Source of the DNA: Bipolaris cookei
Taxonomy: Eukaryota; Ascomycota; Dothideomycetes; Pleosporales; Pleosporaceae
DNA: 64,000 nucleotides
NCBI GenBank assembly: GCA_002286855.1
Contig: NRSV01000048.1
Coordinates: forward strand, 224,150-288,149
Reading direction: 5' to 3'
The translations under genes were made by a program, and so were the position numbers. A model generated the notes under the pieces. The model did not search any database. It worked only from the letters and a program-made list of their open reading frames with translations, and was not told the origin of the DNA. This document shows, piece by piece, positions 11,162 to 25,084 of the stretch (positions are counted from its first letter, which is position 1; each line of letters starts with the position of its first letter).

Positions 11162-12564
11162 ATGAATCAACTAGTTACTGAACAACTTATTGGACTGCTA
11201 CCATGGTTCTTGCTACTTGTGCTCAGCATTGTTCTCTACGCTTGGAATAGGAAACGGGTCGGCCAGAATATCAGAGGCAAACAAGTACATCGCTCATATC
11301 CCTCCCTATGCATCGCCAACGTAACTAACTTCAACTCAGAATGTACAGCCAACTACCTTTGTGGAAAAGAACCCCTCTGGGAAAGAGCGCTCGGAAGCGG
11401 CATACTACTCCATCGAGCCCCTCTCAGACTTTGATCTTGAGACGACAGAACCGCTCCAGCTGCGGCCATTCAAACCAAAGTATCACATGACCATGGGTAT
11501 GCCTTTGCCATAATACCCCCAGAAAACAGCAAATATATCATTTAGTCGCCAGGCTGACACAGTGTTTTCCAGCCCTCGAAAACACAACACTTTCCGACCT
11601 CGTCGCCATGGACAACACCTACCTGGAACGTCTTGACATTCGCCGCCAACTAATACAGGACCAGCGGCCAGAAGTCATAGCCTGCGAACCGCAGGCCGTC
11701 CCTGCAGTCATGGAATTGTATAGATGGGCCATAGGCATCTACCTACCACGTCGCTTCCCTTCCATCTACAGCATCGTCCACTTCACCATCAGTGAAGAGA
11801 CATCATCAACCTACCTGAAAAACCACGCCACAAACACTCTCATACCCCTCCAAGTCTCCTCACCAGAACTCGCCCTACAAATCCTCGGCGAAAATATCGA
11901 CACCGAATTCCTCCTGCTCCAAAAACAAGACAACCCATCCCCAACAACCCCAGAACCCTACCGCTTAACAGCCTTCATAAACACCTTCCCCGCAGGCTTC
12001 TCCACCCTCTCCAAACTCGGCCTCTCCCTCGCCGCCATCCACGCCCCCGTCCCGCACTATGCCGAGAAGCTGGAAAGAAGTATGGATCGCTACTTTGCCT
12101 CACTTCCTGTAGGGAAAATCGTAAAGCGCGTTAATTGGAGCATCAGTACTACGGGCGACTTGTTTTGTCTCGCGGGCTCCCATATGAGTGAGAGTGAGCT
12201 CGAGACACCGCGCGAGCGCGAGCGGCAGGAGGAGAGTGTGCATCTTGATAAGACGGTTGTAAGGTGTGAGAGGCAGACGTTGCATCGGTTGCCTAGGACG
12301 GGGGCGCTGGTGTTTGGGTTCAAGGTATGTTTGCTATTTTATGTATTGAAGAGAAAGATGGGAGGCTGAGTGTGCTAATGCCTTTTCCACAAGACGTACA
12401 TTTATCCCATCCGCCAAATAAGAGACGAGGGAAACGGACACGTACTTGCCGAGGCAATCGATGGCCTAGGTCGCGGCACAGTGCCAAAGATCACAGTGTA
12501 CAAGCGACAAGTGGTCTGGGGCGAAAAGGTAAAAGCGTTCTTGAGGGGAGAAATCGACGCTTGA
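11162..12564 (+). CDS. DUF3445 (haem-dependent oxidative N-demethylase-like) protein with N-terminal membrane anchor, 400 aa
   Basis: Exons are 11162-11284, 11340-11496, 11573-12324 and 12394-12564; all four junctions keep frame with GT-AG introns of 55-76 nt. Residues ~8-27 ('LIGLLPWFLLLVLSIVLYAW') form a membrane anchor. The remainder matches the DUF3445 pattern: 'KPKYHMTMGALENTTLSDLVAMDNTYLERLDIRRQL', 'LYRWAIGIYLPRRFPSIY', 'INTFPAGFSTLSKLGLSLAAIHAPVPHYAEKLERSMDRYFASL', 'RVNWSI' and 'ERQTLHRLPRTGALVFGFKTYIYPI'. Bacterial relatives are alpha subunits of oxidative N-demethylases. The substrate in fungi is unknown; membrane attachment and a haem-type active site are inference. Confidence 0.85.
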
Positions 12565-13061
12565 ATAGACCGCGTGTTTATGTATACTAGACGATTGAGA
12601 TGTCTAGTTGCTGACTTGGATATACGTTAATGTAAATGTTAATAAACACAATAAACACCTTTGCACATGTGCTTTATACAAAAGTAATGCGGTGCAGCAC
12701 AAAACCAACCCACCCAGCATATGATAACCTTCGATTCCTTGCTCATTCCTGCATCGAATTCATCCCATACCCCTGACTCTTCTCCCTTTCCTTTTGTCCA
12801 AATAGCGTACCAAGTTCCTCGATGCATGTATCGTGCCCCATCACCAGCCGCCAAGAACTAGATCGATCAAGCCCCCTTCAATGCCAGATCCTCGCTGGCT
12901 CCAACGCTAAAGCAAAGCACGCCCGCCCAGGAAAAAAGAAAGCAAAGGAAAAAAACAATCTACACACCTCCCACTCATACTCCAATCCAAAGCAAGCATG
13001 CAACAAAGGCAAGCTTCCATACGTATTTACCTTTGTGGAATAAAGTAGCCATTTCCTCTCC
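12565..13061. other. convergent 3' region, no gene seen
   Basis: Lies between the 3' ends of the DUF3445 gene (plus) and the Prp4 kinase gene (minus). AT-rich near 12600-12660 (AATAAACACAATAAAC, possible polyadenylation context). No coding-like frame. Confidence 0.5.
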
Positions 13062-15603
13062 TCACCGACGCATACCCGGCGAGCTAACCGGCGTACCACG
13101 CTTCATCAGGGGTGGCTTGACGACTGCGGATTTCCCAGGGACGGATTTGGGCGGGGCAGACATCTTATTGGCAAAGAATTTGTGCGATAGCGCTTCCTTG
13201 GGTGTGAGACGCTTTTCCACGTTCATGTGTAAGGTTGCGCTTAGCAGGTCAGCTAGATCGTTCAACTCTGCGGCTGTGGGGCCGCCGTTTGAGATGTTGC
13301 GGGCGGCGTCGTGGACGCGGGTTTTCATGTCACGAGGAATCTTCTTTTGCTGTTCGATTTTGCGGATTGAGAACTGTGTGGTGGGTTAGTTATGGCGTTC
13401 CCAGGGACTGAATGTATAGTACTTACCTTGTTGAACTGGTCGACTTCGCGGCTGATGAATTTCAAGGGTGGTCCGAGTTCGAAGTTGTCGAGAACATTGT
13501 TGACGAGACCTTTCTTGAGTAGTTTCTCGCTTGGCCACCCCAAGCAGTCCATGAATGACTTGATCATTTGGTTGTTGGACCGTCCAGTGAAGAGAATCTT
13601 GCCGGTCCAGAGTTCGTACACTGTGCAGCCTACAGCCCACATGTCGACGGGATATCCTACGTCCATGCCAAGTATAATCTCGGGTGCACGGTAGAATCGA
13701 CTGACAAGGTACTCAGTGCGTTCAATGACGTCTCGCTTGTCGACGGCGGTACCAAAATCGGCAAGCTTGATGGTCTTTTTGTCAGCAGAGACCAAGACGT
13801 TGTCAGGTTTCAAGTCAAGGTGAATGACTTGACAGTTCTGTAGGTGCTGAAGACCAAGGAACATCTGGCGTGCATATATCCGCACTGCGGGGAGTGTTAG
13901 GCCGTGACCGTTGGTCTCCTCTTTCAGCAGATCTCGCAAGTTCTTCGACATGTGTTCGAAAACTATGCACAAATGACCCTTGTGATCAAACGAACCCAAC
14001 AGACGAATAATATGACGCTTATCCTGAGGATCTGCTTCGTTGACTTTGCGCAAAAAGTCCATTTCTTTCTGACTGGCTCTCCTCATCAAGTCGTTGCGGC
14101 GAATCATCTTGATGGCAACGATCCTTGGACTGGCCTCTCCGTTATCTGCTCCAACCTCTTCTGCTTGTGCGACATTGGCAAACACACCGCGGCCAAGACC
14201 CTTAATCACTCGATAACGCCCACCATCTACCAACTCATTACTGATCAGCTTGTAATATCCTTCAAGATCGTCCCAGTTGTCCAGTAGCTTTTCATCGAGA
14301 ACGGTTCCTTTCGCAGCGACATTTGCCTCAGTTTCCACGTCTTCGTCTTCGTCCTCCTCATCATCAGACGCAAACATGTCGAATTCCTTCTTTTGTTTCT
14401 TGACAGGTACCACCTTCTCAGCCGGCAAAGTGGAAAGATTCTTCGGGTCAGTCTCGCGGTATGCATCCGAAGACACTTCGGCATTTTGGTTCTTCTGCGC
14501 TGCTCGATTCCTGTCGTCCAACATGTCTTGCATGGGGTCGTAATCTGCTGCCGATGGGCTCGCTGCCCCCGAGCTGTTTCCCTCGCTAAATTCTCCCTGC
14601 TTGTCAATCACCATAACGTCAGGTGATGCTGGTGCAGATTCAAAGTCGCCATTGCGGGGCGATGCAAAAGGAGATATGGAACTATCTGCAAATGCTGCTG
14701 GCGAAGCATTGTTAGGCGTGTTCGCTTCTGACGCATTAGTGAGAATGGCTTGTTGCAAGAGGTTCTCTTTGCTCTTTTGTTGCTCAGTAGCAGCACGTAT
14801 GGCAGCCCAACGACGGCGCTTCTCCTCGCGCGATTCCTGGGTAGGCACTTTGTCTTCGACAAGCGCTGAGGTGAAATCAGTGGTATCATCATCCATTTTC
14901 CTATTAGAAATTGTCAGCATTTGTTGAAACGTCGATTCAATAAAGAATGTCCTTACATTTCAACATCTTCAGATACGCTAGCCTGTGCAACCGATGTCTT
15001 CGCACGCTCGGGTGGCGTCTGCAGCTCCTGTTCATTTGGCTTGCGAGCCTTGGTTTGCTCCTGATCTTTGTCTCGTGGCTGTTGACGATGGGTCTCTATG
15101 GGGAGTGCTTCGCGGAAGTTGGGGACTGGGTTAAGGTTCTCAACCTCGGCATATGAGATTGGCTTCGCATGCGATCTATCTATGACGTCTTTGCGCTCTC
15201 TTGCAAACGATACTGGAAGCTGGCCTGTAGCTCGTCGAGGCTCACCGTGTCTACTACGATCAGCATGGTAACGCTTGTCGGGACGACCGCGTGGCGGAGA
15301 AGCCTTGCGCTTGTAACCCCGGGTATCACTGCCACTCTGTTCGGCTCGGCTTCGTCGATATGGTGATGGCGAGCGGTCGGCTACACGGTTCTTCCGAAAT
15401 GGCGAAGGCGATCGTGACGGGGTTCGCTTGCGGCGATATGGCGAAGGAGAACGACTCAGGGCGCGGTATTTATCATGGGCACCATCTAGTCCAAAGGACC
15501 TGTTTGAGCCGTTAATCGCAGATTCGTTGCGCGAGCTGACTGTGTTTGCCTTGTGTCGGGTGTCGGGGAGCTCGCCCTCTGAAGCGGAACTCGAGTGAGA
15601 CAT
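13062..15603 (-). CDS. prp4: Prp4-type spliceosomal Ser/Thr protein kinase, 810 aa
   Basis: Exons on the minus strand are 15603-14957, 14900-13427 and 13373-13062, with GTAAGG and GTAAGT donors. The N-terminal ~215 residues are an RS-like domain with repeated 'SPSPYRR/SPSPFRK' units, as in Prp4. Residues ~220-440 are acidic and disordered. The kinase domain spans ~445-800: 'IKGLGRGVFANV' (Gly loop), 'VAIKMIRRND' (ATP Lys), 'VIHLDLKPDNVLV' (catalytic Asp with HLD instead of HRD, normal for Prp4/DYRK-like), 'LADFGTA' and 'TEYLVSRFYRAPEIILG', the Prp4/CMGC activation loop. Prp4 phosphorylates Prp1/Prp6 and activates the tri-snRNP in the nucleus. A short basic tail follows the kinase. The identification is strong. 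Confidence 0.94.
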
Positions 15604-18000
15604 TCTGAAGATTTTCGCGCTGCTATGATGGCTTCAAAATGGAGATTCTGGGCGTCAGCTGGACTCTTGTTGACGAGAGGACTAAGTGTCTCTATCACTG
15701 ACTGTGTAGCAGAGAAGTAGAGACAAGTGCGATTGCGCCAGAAAAGCAAGGACAGACGCGCTGGTGAATGAGGAACTCGTTAGGGTCTTGTCGCGACTGG
15801 ATGCGCGATCAGCGGGGAAAGTGCCCTTCAAATCGGAGCTTGAGATATTACCTAAGCAAGCCACGTGAAACGGACGGCTGATGAGCTGATGAGCTGTTGG
15901 CCGGTAAGCCGCATTTTTGACCAATCGGAGCGTCACATGACCTGGGGTGTACCACCTTGATCGGGTACATCATTCATCCTGGATATTGCGCCTCAAAACA
16001 GATGAAAAACACTCGCCAAAGAGATAATGACATCGATTCTCAACATCGCTCAGCTTCTGAAAGAATATAAAATAATTCCGCAGGACTGTAGATAAGCTGC
16101 TGTGTTTCAAGATGTAAGATGTCAGCGATAACACACCCTTTTTAGCAACACCAATATCAACACATTCTAAATATACAGTGCGGAAAATTTGAGGTTCAAC
16201 CCTAGAAAAACCATCCCGTCAAGGGTTTTTGCGACCATTGGCCCATTCTTGTCGCGGATTTCGACAGTGGAAGACATTGTTGAGGATAGATGGGTCGCGA
16301 AGGATTCAGAGTATATTCACAAATTCCTGCCTACGGTGAATTCCGGTGAGGAGGTGAACTTGAATATTAAAGTTTAAGTCACTCGGGATATTCAATCAAC
16401 TGCTCGATTGAGGCTCTTGAAAACAGCGTTGGCATTTCTCCATCCATTGCTAGAAAACTTCGTGATCCAAATGGAACTCGGGACTGGGGGGAAGCTGAAC
16501 GGACCTTTGACTTGATAGAACATGTCGAATATGGGCCCAGACACTCCTGAGCAGATTATGCTTAGTCCCCACAATTCGTGAGTCCCACGTGCTCATTCCC
16601 CATTATGCGCTGTATGCGGGGTTTGAATAGGAAACCGCATAACGGAGAGTGAGTGATCCATGGATTCATGGGAAGCCTTGCTCTTGTGGAGAGGGACACA
16701 TGACATTGTTTGTCTTGTGCGGTGGGGTGATAAGGAGAGAGGGTTGCCGTGTTTCTTTGGGACTAGCGAGGGAAAAGGCGGAAGTCAGGGATTTTCCTGG
16801 TGTGATGTGGAGATATCTGTTAGAAAAGAGTACTTGATTCGTGATGTTATGTGTGGGGCTCTGCTGTCAGGACAATATGCATGACAAAAAGGGAGTCGAT
16901 GCTGAGTTGATGTGATGGAGTCTTGGTAACAGATAGATTGGGATTTGTGTTGAGGCATTAATCTACTGATTTGTACGATTTAAAATAATTTTTTTGAAGC
17001 AAGTTCATAATGTGATGTCAGCATAACTATTTTATCAGAGTGATATGTCGGAGTAACAATTGTTGCTGTTTTCTTGGCGAACGTGATTGCCGTGCCATCG
17101 ATATACGCTGCCACCAATCACTTTACGCTTAGGAGAGCTTAGCAGATCTCGCTTTGTGCGGAAGCAGTGATCAAGATAATGAAGTAATTTACATACTACT
17201 TAGAGTTTGCCGCTTAGATATGCGGACGATTACGACGGGGAATGCTGCTGCACGCGATCACGATATCGCGAGTAAGAAATCATCACAAGGGTGTCGACTC
17301 ATGAATCAGTAATGGCAACGCTTACTGCGTTTCTCCACAGCAGATCAGCACCTCATCATCTACCCATACGTTTCACGTTCAAGATCTCCATATTGCAGTG
17401 AGGCGCAGTACTCATTTACCCTACCCGGTCCCACTCCTTGTAGCCAAGCAACCCTTTAAAAAAGGGCAAATGCCAGAAATATTTAGTAGCACGAGTGACG
17501 TACCTGGTTTATAGTTTCCGGCTGCAGCTTGTTAGTCGATTTGCACAGCCACCTTAGTCCATACAACCAGGATAGCGACTGAAGATCAGCAGTAAGTGTG
17601 CAGCGGGAGTCTATTGTAGGGGATCGTCGGGGGAAGCGGGTAGGGTAGGGTGCCAAGGGGGAGATAGCGGATAAGGCGCGCGATGAGCGGTTTCACAATC
17701 ATTTTAATGGGAAAAACGAATGAGTGAAAAAAAAAGATTAAGATAGGGTCTAGAAAGGATCGTCGTGGGATTAGTTGTAAGAGTAGTGCATAGAAGTGAT
17801 AATCGTAGTCAAGTCTGGACACTTGCCGTTGCCCCGCCCTTACAAATCTCTTAGGAATTCTTATCAATCGTGTTAGTTTAGTGATATACAATAGGCGGTG
17901 AAGTTATATCGAGTACAATCCATGTGCAATGCTTGGGGAGCTACAAGGACTCGAAATGTGATGGCGCGTGCATGTACACGTGACTCCTGGTTGCCGAGGC
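15604..18000. other. gene-poor, AT-rich stretch
   Basis: After the Prp4 promoter (to ~15950) the DNA becomes AT-rich with no recognisable protein. Two short plus frames (16189-16377, 62 codons; 16660-16884, 74 codons) have mildly coding-like composition but no known motif; they may be remnants. 16900-17600 has only short frames. Confidence 0.4.
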
Positions 18001-21000
18001 CGACGGAGATGCTTAGAGAATTGATATGGGTTAGCCGGGTGGTACTTGTATCTAAACATGTACATGTGTAGGCACCTTCATGACTCCGGACCACAATCTA
18101 GTATTAGTACATGTGAAGAACCCCCTAATTCTTTGTCAATTACTAGTTGTCTGTCGGTTAGAGATGTCCCACGCACGCGGTCCGTGAACGAACCAATGGA
18201 CCCAACTCACAAAACGTGTGCGTGTGCTAAGTTTGAGTCTGCGAAGTCGGTGACATTGTCGCGAGACTAGTTCGGGTGTTATGTGGAGACCTCAATGGAA
18301 CCATCGCCACCAGACAGCTGGGTCGCGAAAAACCGGAGTGTAACATGCCGTAGAAGGATATGACCGACAGTAGTTGAGTGTTCCCACTAAATACACTCTC
18401 CGTCAGACGGCCAAAAAAGCCACCGTCTGGGAGGCAAGCCGGAGCAGTGGAAGTTGAGGATACAAACACCGGTCCGGTGAACATACATAGTGTTGTTGTC
18501 AAAACCCGGCTCAAAACCCGCGTCCTAGTAATCTTTGCCCCCCTAGCAGAAAAGGACGCCTCCACGGCCCCGTACCCGATGGTTGCCAAAACTGGATAGC
18601 CGGCGCCTCCCCCCGTATCCGGCGATCATCCGCAATTGAGATTCGCGAGCCAATCCATGCTGCGCACTCATGACCAGCGACGTTGGACCAAACCGAACCT
18701 GAACAGCGCGCGCAACACACAACAGCGCTCCCGCACACGGAGGTGAGTCGTCCGAGAGGCGTTTTGATAGTTTGTAAGACTATATGAGGACTTTTGCCGG
18801 GCATCCGGAGCAAGCGGATTTGAATGATGCACACTCAATGTCGATACTCGGAGCATTGGCAGAAACAAGCTATGCCGAAGCATTGTGTTTTGGCGCGCAC
18901 ACACATGGCTGTATCAAAACCTTAGATAATGGAGCCCGCGCAGAGCCAATAAGGTAGCGAATAGCAAGAGGTACAATGCATGCTATTGCAGTAGCCTTTT
19001 ATTTGACGCATAGTACCAGGATATCAGAGAAGGAAGTAAAACACGTGGTTCTTGAGCGACCATTGACAAGTTTGCATAATGAAGCGCGCTAGAAGAAAGG
19101 CATTGCCGTGGCGTGTGTGGGTAGTTTGTGCGGCGAAGGGGCCAGGAGGCGCTGGGAGAATGGCGGTGGGCAAATCCGATGGCAAGTATCATATAGTACA
19201 TACATACATATGTAGAATACGTATGCACAAGACGTGCAGCCACACTTCTGAAATGCTCGTTGTGGGTAGTTAGGCGGCGAGGACCGAAGATTATCGGAGA
19301 AGAAGATACTGCGTATTTAGTTTTTGACGTGACCCTGACGCTAAAGGCGACGTGTTCAAGTTGGCCAATTGGTGATAGGCGGAGATGAGGCCCGTAGCCA
19401 GTGAGGCGCTGAATCATGGCGATGGAAACGGCAGAGGGCTACGGAGACCCTGGAAGACCACGTGCCGAACTGTCGGGCTGCGGTGGCTAACCGGCGGCAA
19501 GGTCTGCAAGATGAGCGAGATGGCGTGCGGTCTCGACCTTGATCCATCTGCCATATCAAAAAGACTAGGTTTTGCAGGGAGTGAGCCCGTTGTGGCGTAC
19601 GTCATTGACCGGCCAAAGACGGCCAAAGACGCGACACGATTTTATATTGCTGCGCCTGGCTTGAGAGGTGAGCTTGATGCTGATCGCCTGGTTCACGACG
19701 CCATGCCAAGTCACCTCTTGGCTGGCAAAGAGTCCTTGTTGTGCATACATAGTACTGTCTAAGTGTGTTGTATGGACTACATAGATAGACTGTATGGTGA
19801 GGTGTAATGCATGTGTCACGGTCAGGGGTGCGAGGGTGCGAGGGAGCGATGCAGGAGAGGGTGGGCTGCAGATCACAGCGGGAGGGCGAATCCATGCGGG
19901 CTGATGCATGGAAATTACATAGATGGTGGCAGGGCATTGTTTCTGCCTCTGTTTGGCTGGGCTGCAATTCCTAGGCAGGAGAGGGTGGGAGAGAAGGATA
20001 TGACGTTCTCCCAGTGGACGCCGTCAAAGGGGAATATGAGCGGACAAGGTCCAAGTTGAGGGGCGCCCTGCATACGGGGGCCAGGCTAGAGGCATGAAGG
20101 GTGATGAGGGTTATTGACGGCATGCGGATATGTATAGACAATGGGGTAGGTGGTCTACGAGGAGCTCCAATTCGTGCAGAGGTGGACTGAATTGGAGTAG
20201 TGGCATGTGGGGGACGGCGCGGGCCCCAGCGCCTTGGTAGTTTGGACGATGCAGTCTGCCCGAGCATCTACGCAGTCCAACCGGCCCACACTCCGGCGCC
20301 GGGACATGTTGTCTGCGTGATGCTTGGCCAAGGATAGACTGTGGGGGGAAGCGTGAGTTTGCGTTTGCGTTTGTCGGGGGGTGGATATGGATGGATGGGG
20401 ATGATACTCTAGTAAGTAGACAGAGCAGATGGAGTTCCGTCGCGCCCATGCTCATTCCCCGACGCTGCTCGTCAGCGCATGCGCACGGGCGGTCAAATGA
20501 TCGGGGACTCAGGCTTGGGTTCACGTCTAAGGGCGGGAAGGCCATCAGACGTGGCTAGAGCCATGTGCCTAAGGGACGCTCTGTCGTCGACTGGCACCCA
20601 TCTACACTTAGCACTCTCTCCTATGTGCGCCATCTGTCGGCAGCCAATAGCAAGCATTGCATTCACTCTCTTCTAGGGGTAAACATGCCTGATCGGGTCA
20701 AGCGTGCGTCAACGTCGAAGCACGCTGCTCCATGGGCCTGGCAAGAGAGGCGTTCGGTGACAGCACTCCGCATGCGCGTGTCGTCGTCGTCGAGGCAGAC
20801 GGCGAGCATGTTGTAATTCACCGAAGCAGTACGGAGTAGTTGGCGGCCCAGCCTTGGCGGACATACCGTTTTTCTTGACTCCTGGCGCCAACGGGCACAT
20901 CGTCTGCAAGGCTCAAGATGCCAAGGTAGGCCTGCGGAGGTTTTTCACCCAATCTCTGGCCAAGCCACCAAGGCGCTTTCATCCGGTTTCTGGGGGCAGC

Positions 21001-23355
21001 GTCATGTCCATGGCTATGCCCATAGTGTAGCTTCGTGGTGGCGCTCCATGCCCTAATGCACGGGCGGGAGACCATGTTCCTGCACCCATCCAGATAGTAG
21101 GTGCCTCGCCGTCGAAGCAGAAGTCTTTGGCTTGCTATGCCTGTGCAACGTCGGTCTACTTCCTATGCCACCCGAGCGTAGCCATGGCCCGTCGCCAATT
21201 CACCCTCGACAAACTCAAAATATACGTCATGCACTACTGCAGCCTTGGTCCTCCCAAAACATACCGCACCCCTCCCAGGCCACATCCTGGGAACGCGCTT
21301 CAACGAGGCGGCGCAGCCAACAACTTCTGCGAGTTATCGGGCCGATTACAGATTGCAGTCTTCTGGCACCCATCAAATCAAGGTAGTGGTAGCGCTGGGT
21401 GACGTGGGGCCAACTCCAAATAAGACGAAGAGACGAAGAAAAACAAAACATCGCCAAAGTGCCATTGAGCACACCGTGTCCAAACACACACATATGTACC
21501 CAAGTAGATACATAGATACGAGAGTGTATAGTCTGGTCACGGTCTCGGATGTGCTGGGAAAAAAGACGCATTCAGATGATCTACCGCACGTCACTGCGCC
21601 AATGTCAAGGCAAGGCGACGATCGACGAGATGGGCTGGAAAGGCGTGACCTAATCGTACCTGCCTATGTAGTATATCTGGATGTATCTATCAATATCAAT
21701 TCCGACGAGGAGGGGGATAGGGGAACAAGAGGAGAGAGAAGAAAAAAGGGTCCGGCCCATTCTCAAGTCAATCGGTTTGATGATGCACATGGCGAGTCGC
21801 GGACCAGCCGCGCAAACATGGCAAATCCAACGCCATCAGAAGCGGTTCCAAGGGGGGCCCATGGGCCATAATGTCGCAAGGTATTCGCGTTCGCTTCGCA
21901 AGCTTGTGGCAGTATCTGTTTAGGAGCGGCGGTTCTAGCCTAGTCGCAGAGCGCAGCCGGCTAACCCGATTTTCCCCACGGTGGTAGGGTGTGTGTGGTG
22001 CGCTAGACAGCTAGGTCGAGCTGCATCCGCAGGCTGGTGTTTAGGTGGGTGACGCCTTTTGAAACTTCGTTCCAGCTCTGCGTGCTTGTCAGCAGTTCCG
22101 CATAGGAGTTTGCCGGCCACTAATGAACCTCAGACCCAGTGCCCCAGCGCAAGATATACAGAGTTGATGCCCAAAGTGCATGGCCCATCTTTCTCTGCAC
22201 TGCACTGCACTGCACATGAAGTCCCTACTGGCAAATCCTTCTTGTCCACCAACCAGCCAGCCAACCGCGACCCCAACTCCGACATAGCTCCTTCTGTTCA
22301 AGCCGCAGCACCGAGACATGCTCGCATTCATGCCTGCACAACCCTCGACATCTTCTTCGGGTACGTCGGCTCTCTGCCACCCAGCCCGCAGGTCAGTGAA
22401 GCTCGACCGCTGACATGCTGCATAGGAATAAATTACTGGTATGGCAGCGGCAGTCTGCCAGACGCCCTACAAGGTCTTCCCCAAACAGCCTCCAACCCAC
22501 GCTTGATGCGCCGTGCCTCGGACGCTGTTGCACAAACAGCGGGAATCCAAATGTGAGTGCACATATTATCAGTCTTCTTGTCCAACATGGTCCCGGAGGA
22601 CTCCCCTCCCTCAGCCGGCGTGTGTGTGTATGTGTGTGTATATATGGATGTGTGTATGTTGGTATACATCTATCGGTGCGAGTATGTGTGTATGGATATA
22701 CGTACGTACGCGGCAGGCACGGTGCAGCTCATCGGTCTCTGCTTCGGTCTGGTCTGGCAACCACGACCCTCTGCCTCATCGACTCTCCGCCTCGTGAGTC
22801 GCCATTGCCGCCGACGCAGTCACCTTCAGACCCGACCCAGGATCCAAACCCTCATCGCCTACCAGTGCGGAGCAGACAGGTCCGACGTCCCGTCACGATC
22901 CGGAGACGCCAAGGGAGAAACGAAAATCGCGAAGCTCTGTTTCAACGATCATCCTCTTTTGTTTCGGCAAGGATCGGCGGCAGCATCTTACACCCTCGTG
23001 TCGTCTGCTTGTCCTCGGCAACTGCTCACTGAGACGGAAAGAAAAAATCACACCATTCAAAGGCTTACAATTACCGCAAAGGTAATTTGATAGACCTGTC
23101 TGCTGGCTGCGCCGTGACCATGACACGTCCATGCCCACTTGTCCCGGAATTTTCATCGGCATTCGTTTCGGGAGACGAGACCTGGGCACTGTGTGCGCGG
23201 GGTCCAACGCACCATCGATAGTGCGCATATCAACGCAAACCTAGCCGACAGCAGGCGCAGGCGGAATGCGCTCGCCCACCAGAGGAGCACAGAGGCATCT
23301 CATGTCACCACTTTTTGCTCGAGGACCGTGAATTCGCTAACAGCTCATTAGCCAG
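18001..23355. other. long gene-poor region upstream of the DUF3425 regulator
   Basis: About 5.3 kb without a recognisable gene. Many overlapping frames of 60-200 codons occur on all strands in the GC-richer part (19.3-23.2 kb), with no domain and no preferred frame, as expected by chance. A TG/TATG microsatellite occupies ~22618-22710. Candidate first exons for the regulator begin at ATG 23120 or 23266 (see that gene). Part of this may be a long regulatory leader, a layout often seen for fungal transcription factors; this is inference. Confidence 0.4.
22618..22710. repeat. imperfect TG/TATG microsatellite
   Basis: Runs of TGTGTG, TGTATG and ATACGTACG alternate over ~90 nt. Simple-sequence DNA with no coding value. 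Confidence 0.75.
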
Positions 23356-25084
23356 GACTCGTCTGAATGGGACGAAGGCCAAGTTCCACTCCATCTCGAC
23401 AACAACCAACAAACCAATCTTGTGATTCGTCCCCCGGCAGCGTCCGCCGCTGCGAACCACAAAGCCCCGCTGGCACCCAAGCAAGGCCTTGGGGGCGCCC
23501 TGGCAAACGCTCGAGGCCAGCACCACTCGCCCATTGCTGGCACATATGCACTGCGGACACCCCGTGGTAAAATCACTTCCATAGCATGCGAGAGCTGCAG
23601 GAAGCGAAAGTCAAAGGTCCGTTCCAAACCGCGCCCCTTCCCCCAAAATTGACCTGCTTGCGGGCCAGCTAACAGGCCATTTCTTTCAGTGTGATGGTGT
23701 CCGACCAAAATGCAACACCTGCCAGTCAAAGAACCTCACGTGCGTGTACGATGTCGCGGAAGACGGCAAGACAACAACCCAGCTGCGCGCCCACGTACGG
23801 CGACTGGCCAAGGAACTCGAGGACATGAAGTCAATCATTTCACTGCTTGCCATGACACCAGATCGTGCGTTGGCAGCAAGCTGGGCAGCAGAGATTGAGA
23901 AGAATGGATTCGCCCATCATTCCGTCGATGATGTCAGGAAGGCACTTTCAGGAACCATGACGGGGGATCCACATGAGCCGCTCCTGGGATCAAACCACGA
24001 GTCTTTGGCAGGCCCGACACCAGCTCTTCCAGAAGGCGATTCGTTCGGAACGCCTGGTAGTGAGGCCTTTGCTACCGCTCCCCACCACATGGGCGCCTCG
24101 CCGTATGGCGAGTCTTCTCGGGAAGATAGGTAATTGGTTACCCGCGCTAGAAGTGAACCAAACGCTGACCCAAACCCCCAAGCCGAGCACAAAGTCATTC
24201 GTCATTGGTCTTTTCGCACGACGCAACCCCGGTTGATGGCACGGTAGCGATGAACCCATCGCCGATGACTCTCGAAGACTCAACAAACGCACTGAGCAAG
24301 TTCAGTTTTGACTGCGCATTTTACCGGAGGACAAAGCGGGATCTCCTTGCAAACGGGTGGAGTGAGGTGCAAATATTTGGCCGATGTGAGATTGACGTGG
24401 ATACTCTGTTGCTTGGCTTTATGGACCCGCAAGATGCGCAGCCAGTATCGACATGGTGTGCGAGGGCTTGCAATAGAATACTGCCAGCAGCCTCTCTTCC
24501 AGTCCGGCTTGCAGCCACTTGGCTCCTTACAAAGTTGATGCGGGTAAGTGCTGAGATGACCATTTTCGCAAAGGTCCGTGTCTGATTCAGTCTTCAGTAT
24601 CTCATCTGGCCGAGTGCCGAGAACATGAACGGGAACCCAGAGTGGATGATGCCGACAGTAGGAAAGCAGGAAAATTCGCCGTACGACATGCTGATCGACC
24701 TTGTTCCATGGTATGTTGTGCCCATGCTCTTTCTCTCATTCACGACACTTGGCTTGCTCTTTCTCCTACCATGAAATTGACTGTTTTTTCTTCTATCCTT
24801 GGCATGTGCTCATGCTAACATCTTCATCAAGGCCTCAGGTACGACAGCTGCTATACCAACACCCCCAGGAATTCTCAGTTAGCCATTTCATTAGCCAAAT
24901 TGGCATCAAATGGCCACATGCCGACGATGCATGCCACTACTGGGACATTGAGGCTGGATACTCACGAATGACTCCCCTTTTTGAAAGCACCATTACCGAG
25001 TTGGCCAACTGGACCATTGACCCCAAGATTCTCAAAATCATGCCGCAGCTCGAAGGCAATATCCCCACCCGGCCGTTTTCATAA
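23356..25084 (+). CDS. Zn(II)2Cys6 transcription factor with C-terminal DUF3425, >=475 aa, first exon unresolved
   Basis: Exons visible are 23356-23616, 23690-24129, 24183-24543, 24598-24710 and 24832-25084; all junctions keep frame. The binuclear zinc cluster is split by the first of these introns: 'CESCRKRKSK' then 'CDGVRPKCNTCQSKNLTC', spacing C-x2-C-x6-C-x6-C-x2-C-x6-C. It is followed by a short coiled linker ('LRAHVRRLAKELEDMKSII'). The C-terminal half carries the DUF3425 pattern ('YLIWPSAENMNGNPEWMMPT', then 'PYDMLIDLVPWPQVRQLLY'), found in fungal regulators of bZIP and Zn-cluster type. The frame upstream of 23356 has no ATG and is closed by TAA at 23338, so at least one upstream exon exists. 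Candidates are ATG 23120 with donor at 23221 and ATG 23266 with donor at 23304, both joining at 23352; neither donor is strong. Target genes are unknown. Confidence 0.82.

Noticed and set aside
19385..19762. 125-codon plus frame
   Set aside because: No recognisable motif, and equally long minus frames overlap it; likely chance in GC-rich DNA.
22059..23032. Two plus frames of 165 and 205 codons upstream of the DUF3425 regulator
   Set aside because: They cross the TG microsatellite, show no domain and occur in overlapping frames; treated as leader or intergenic DNA.
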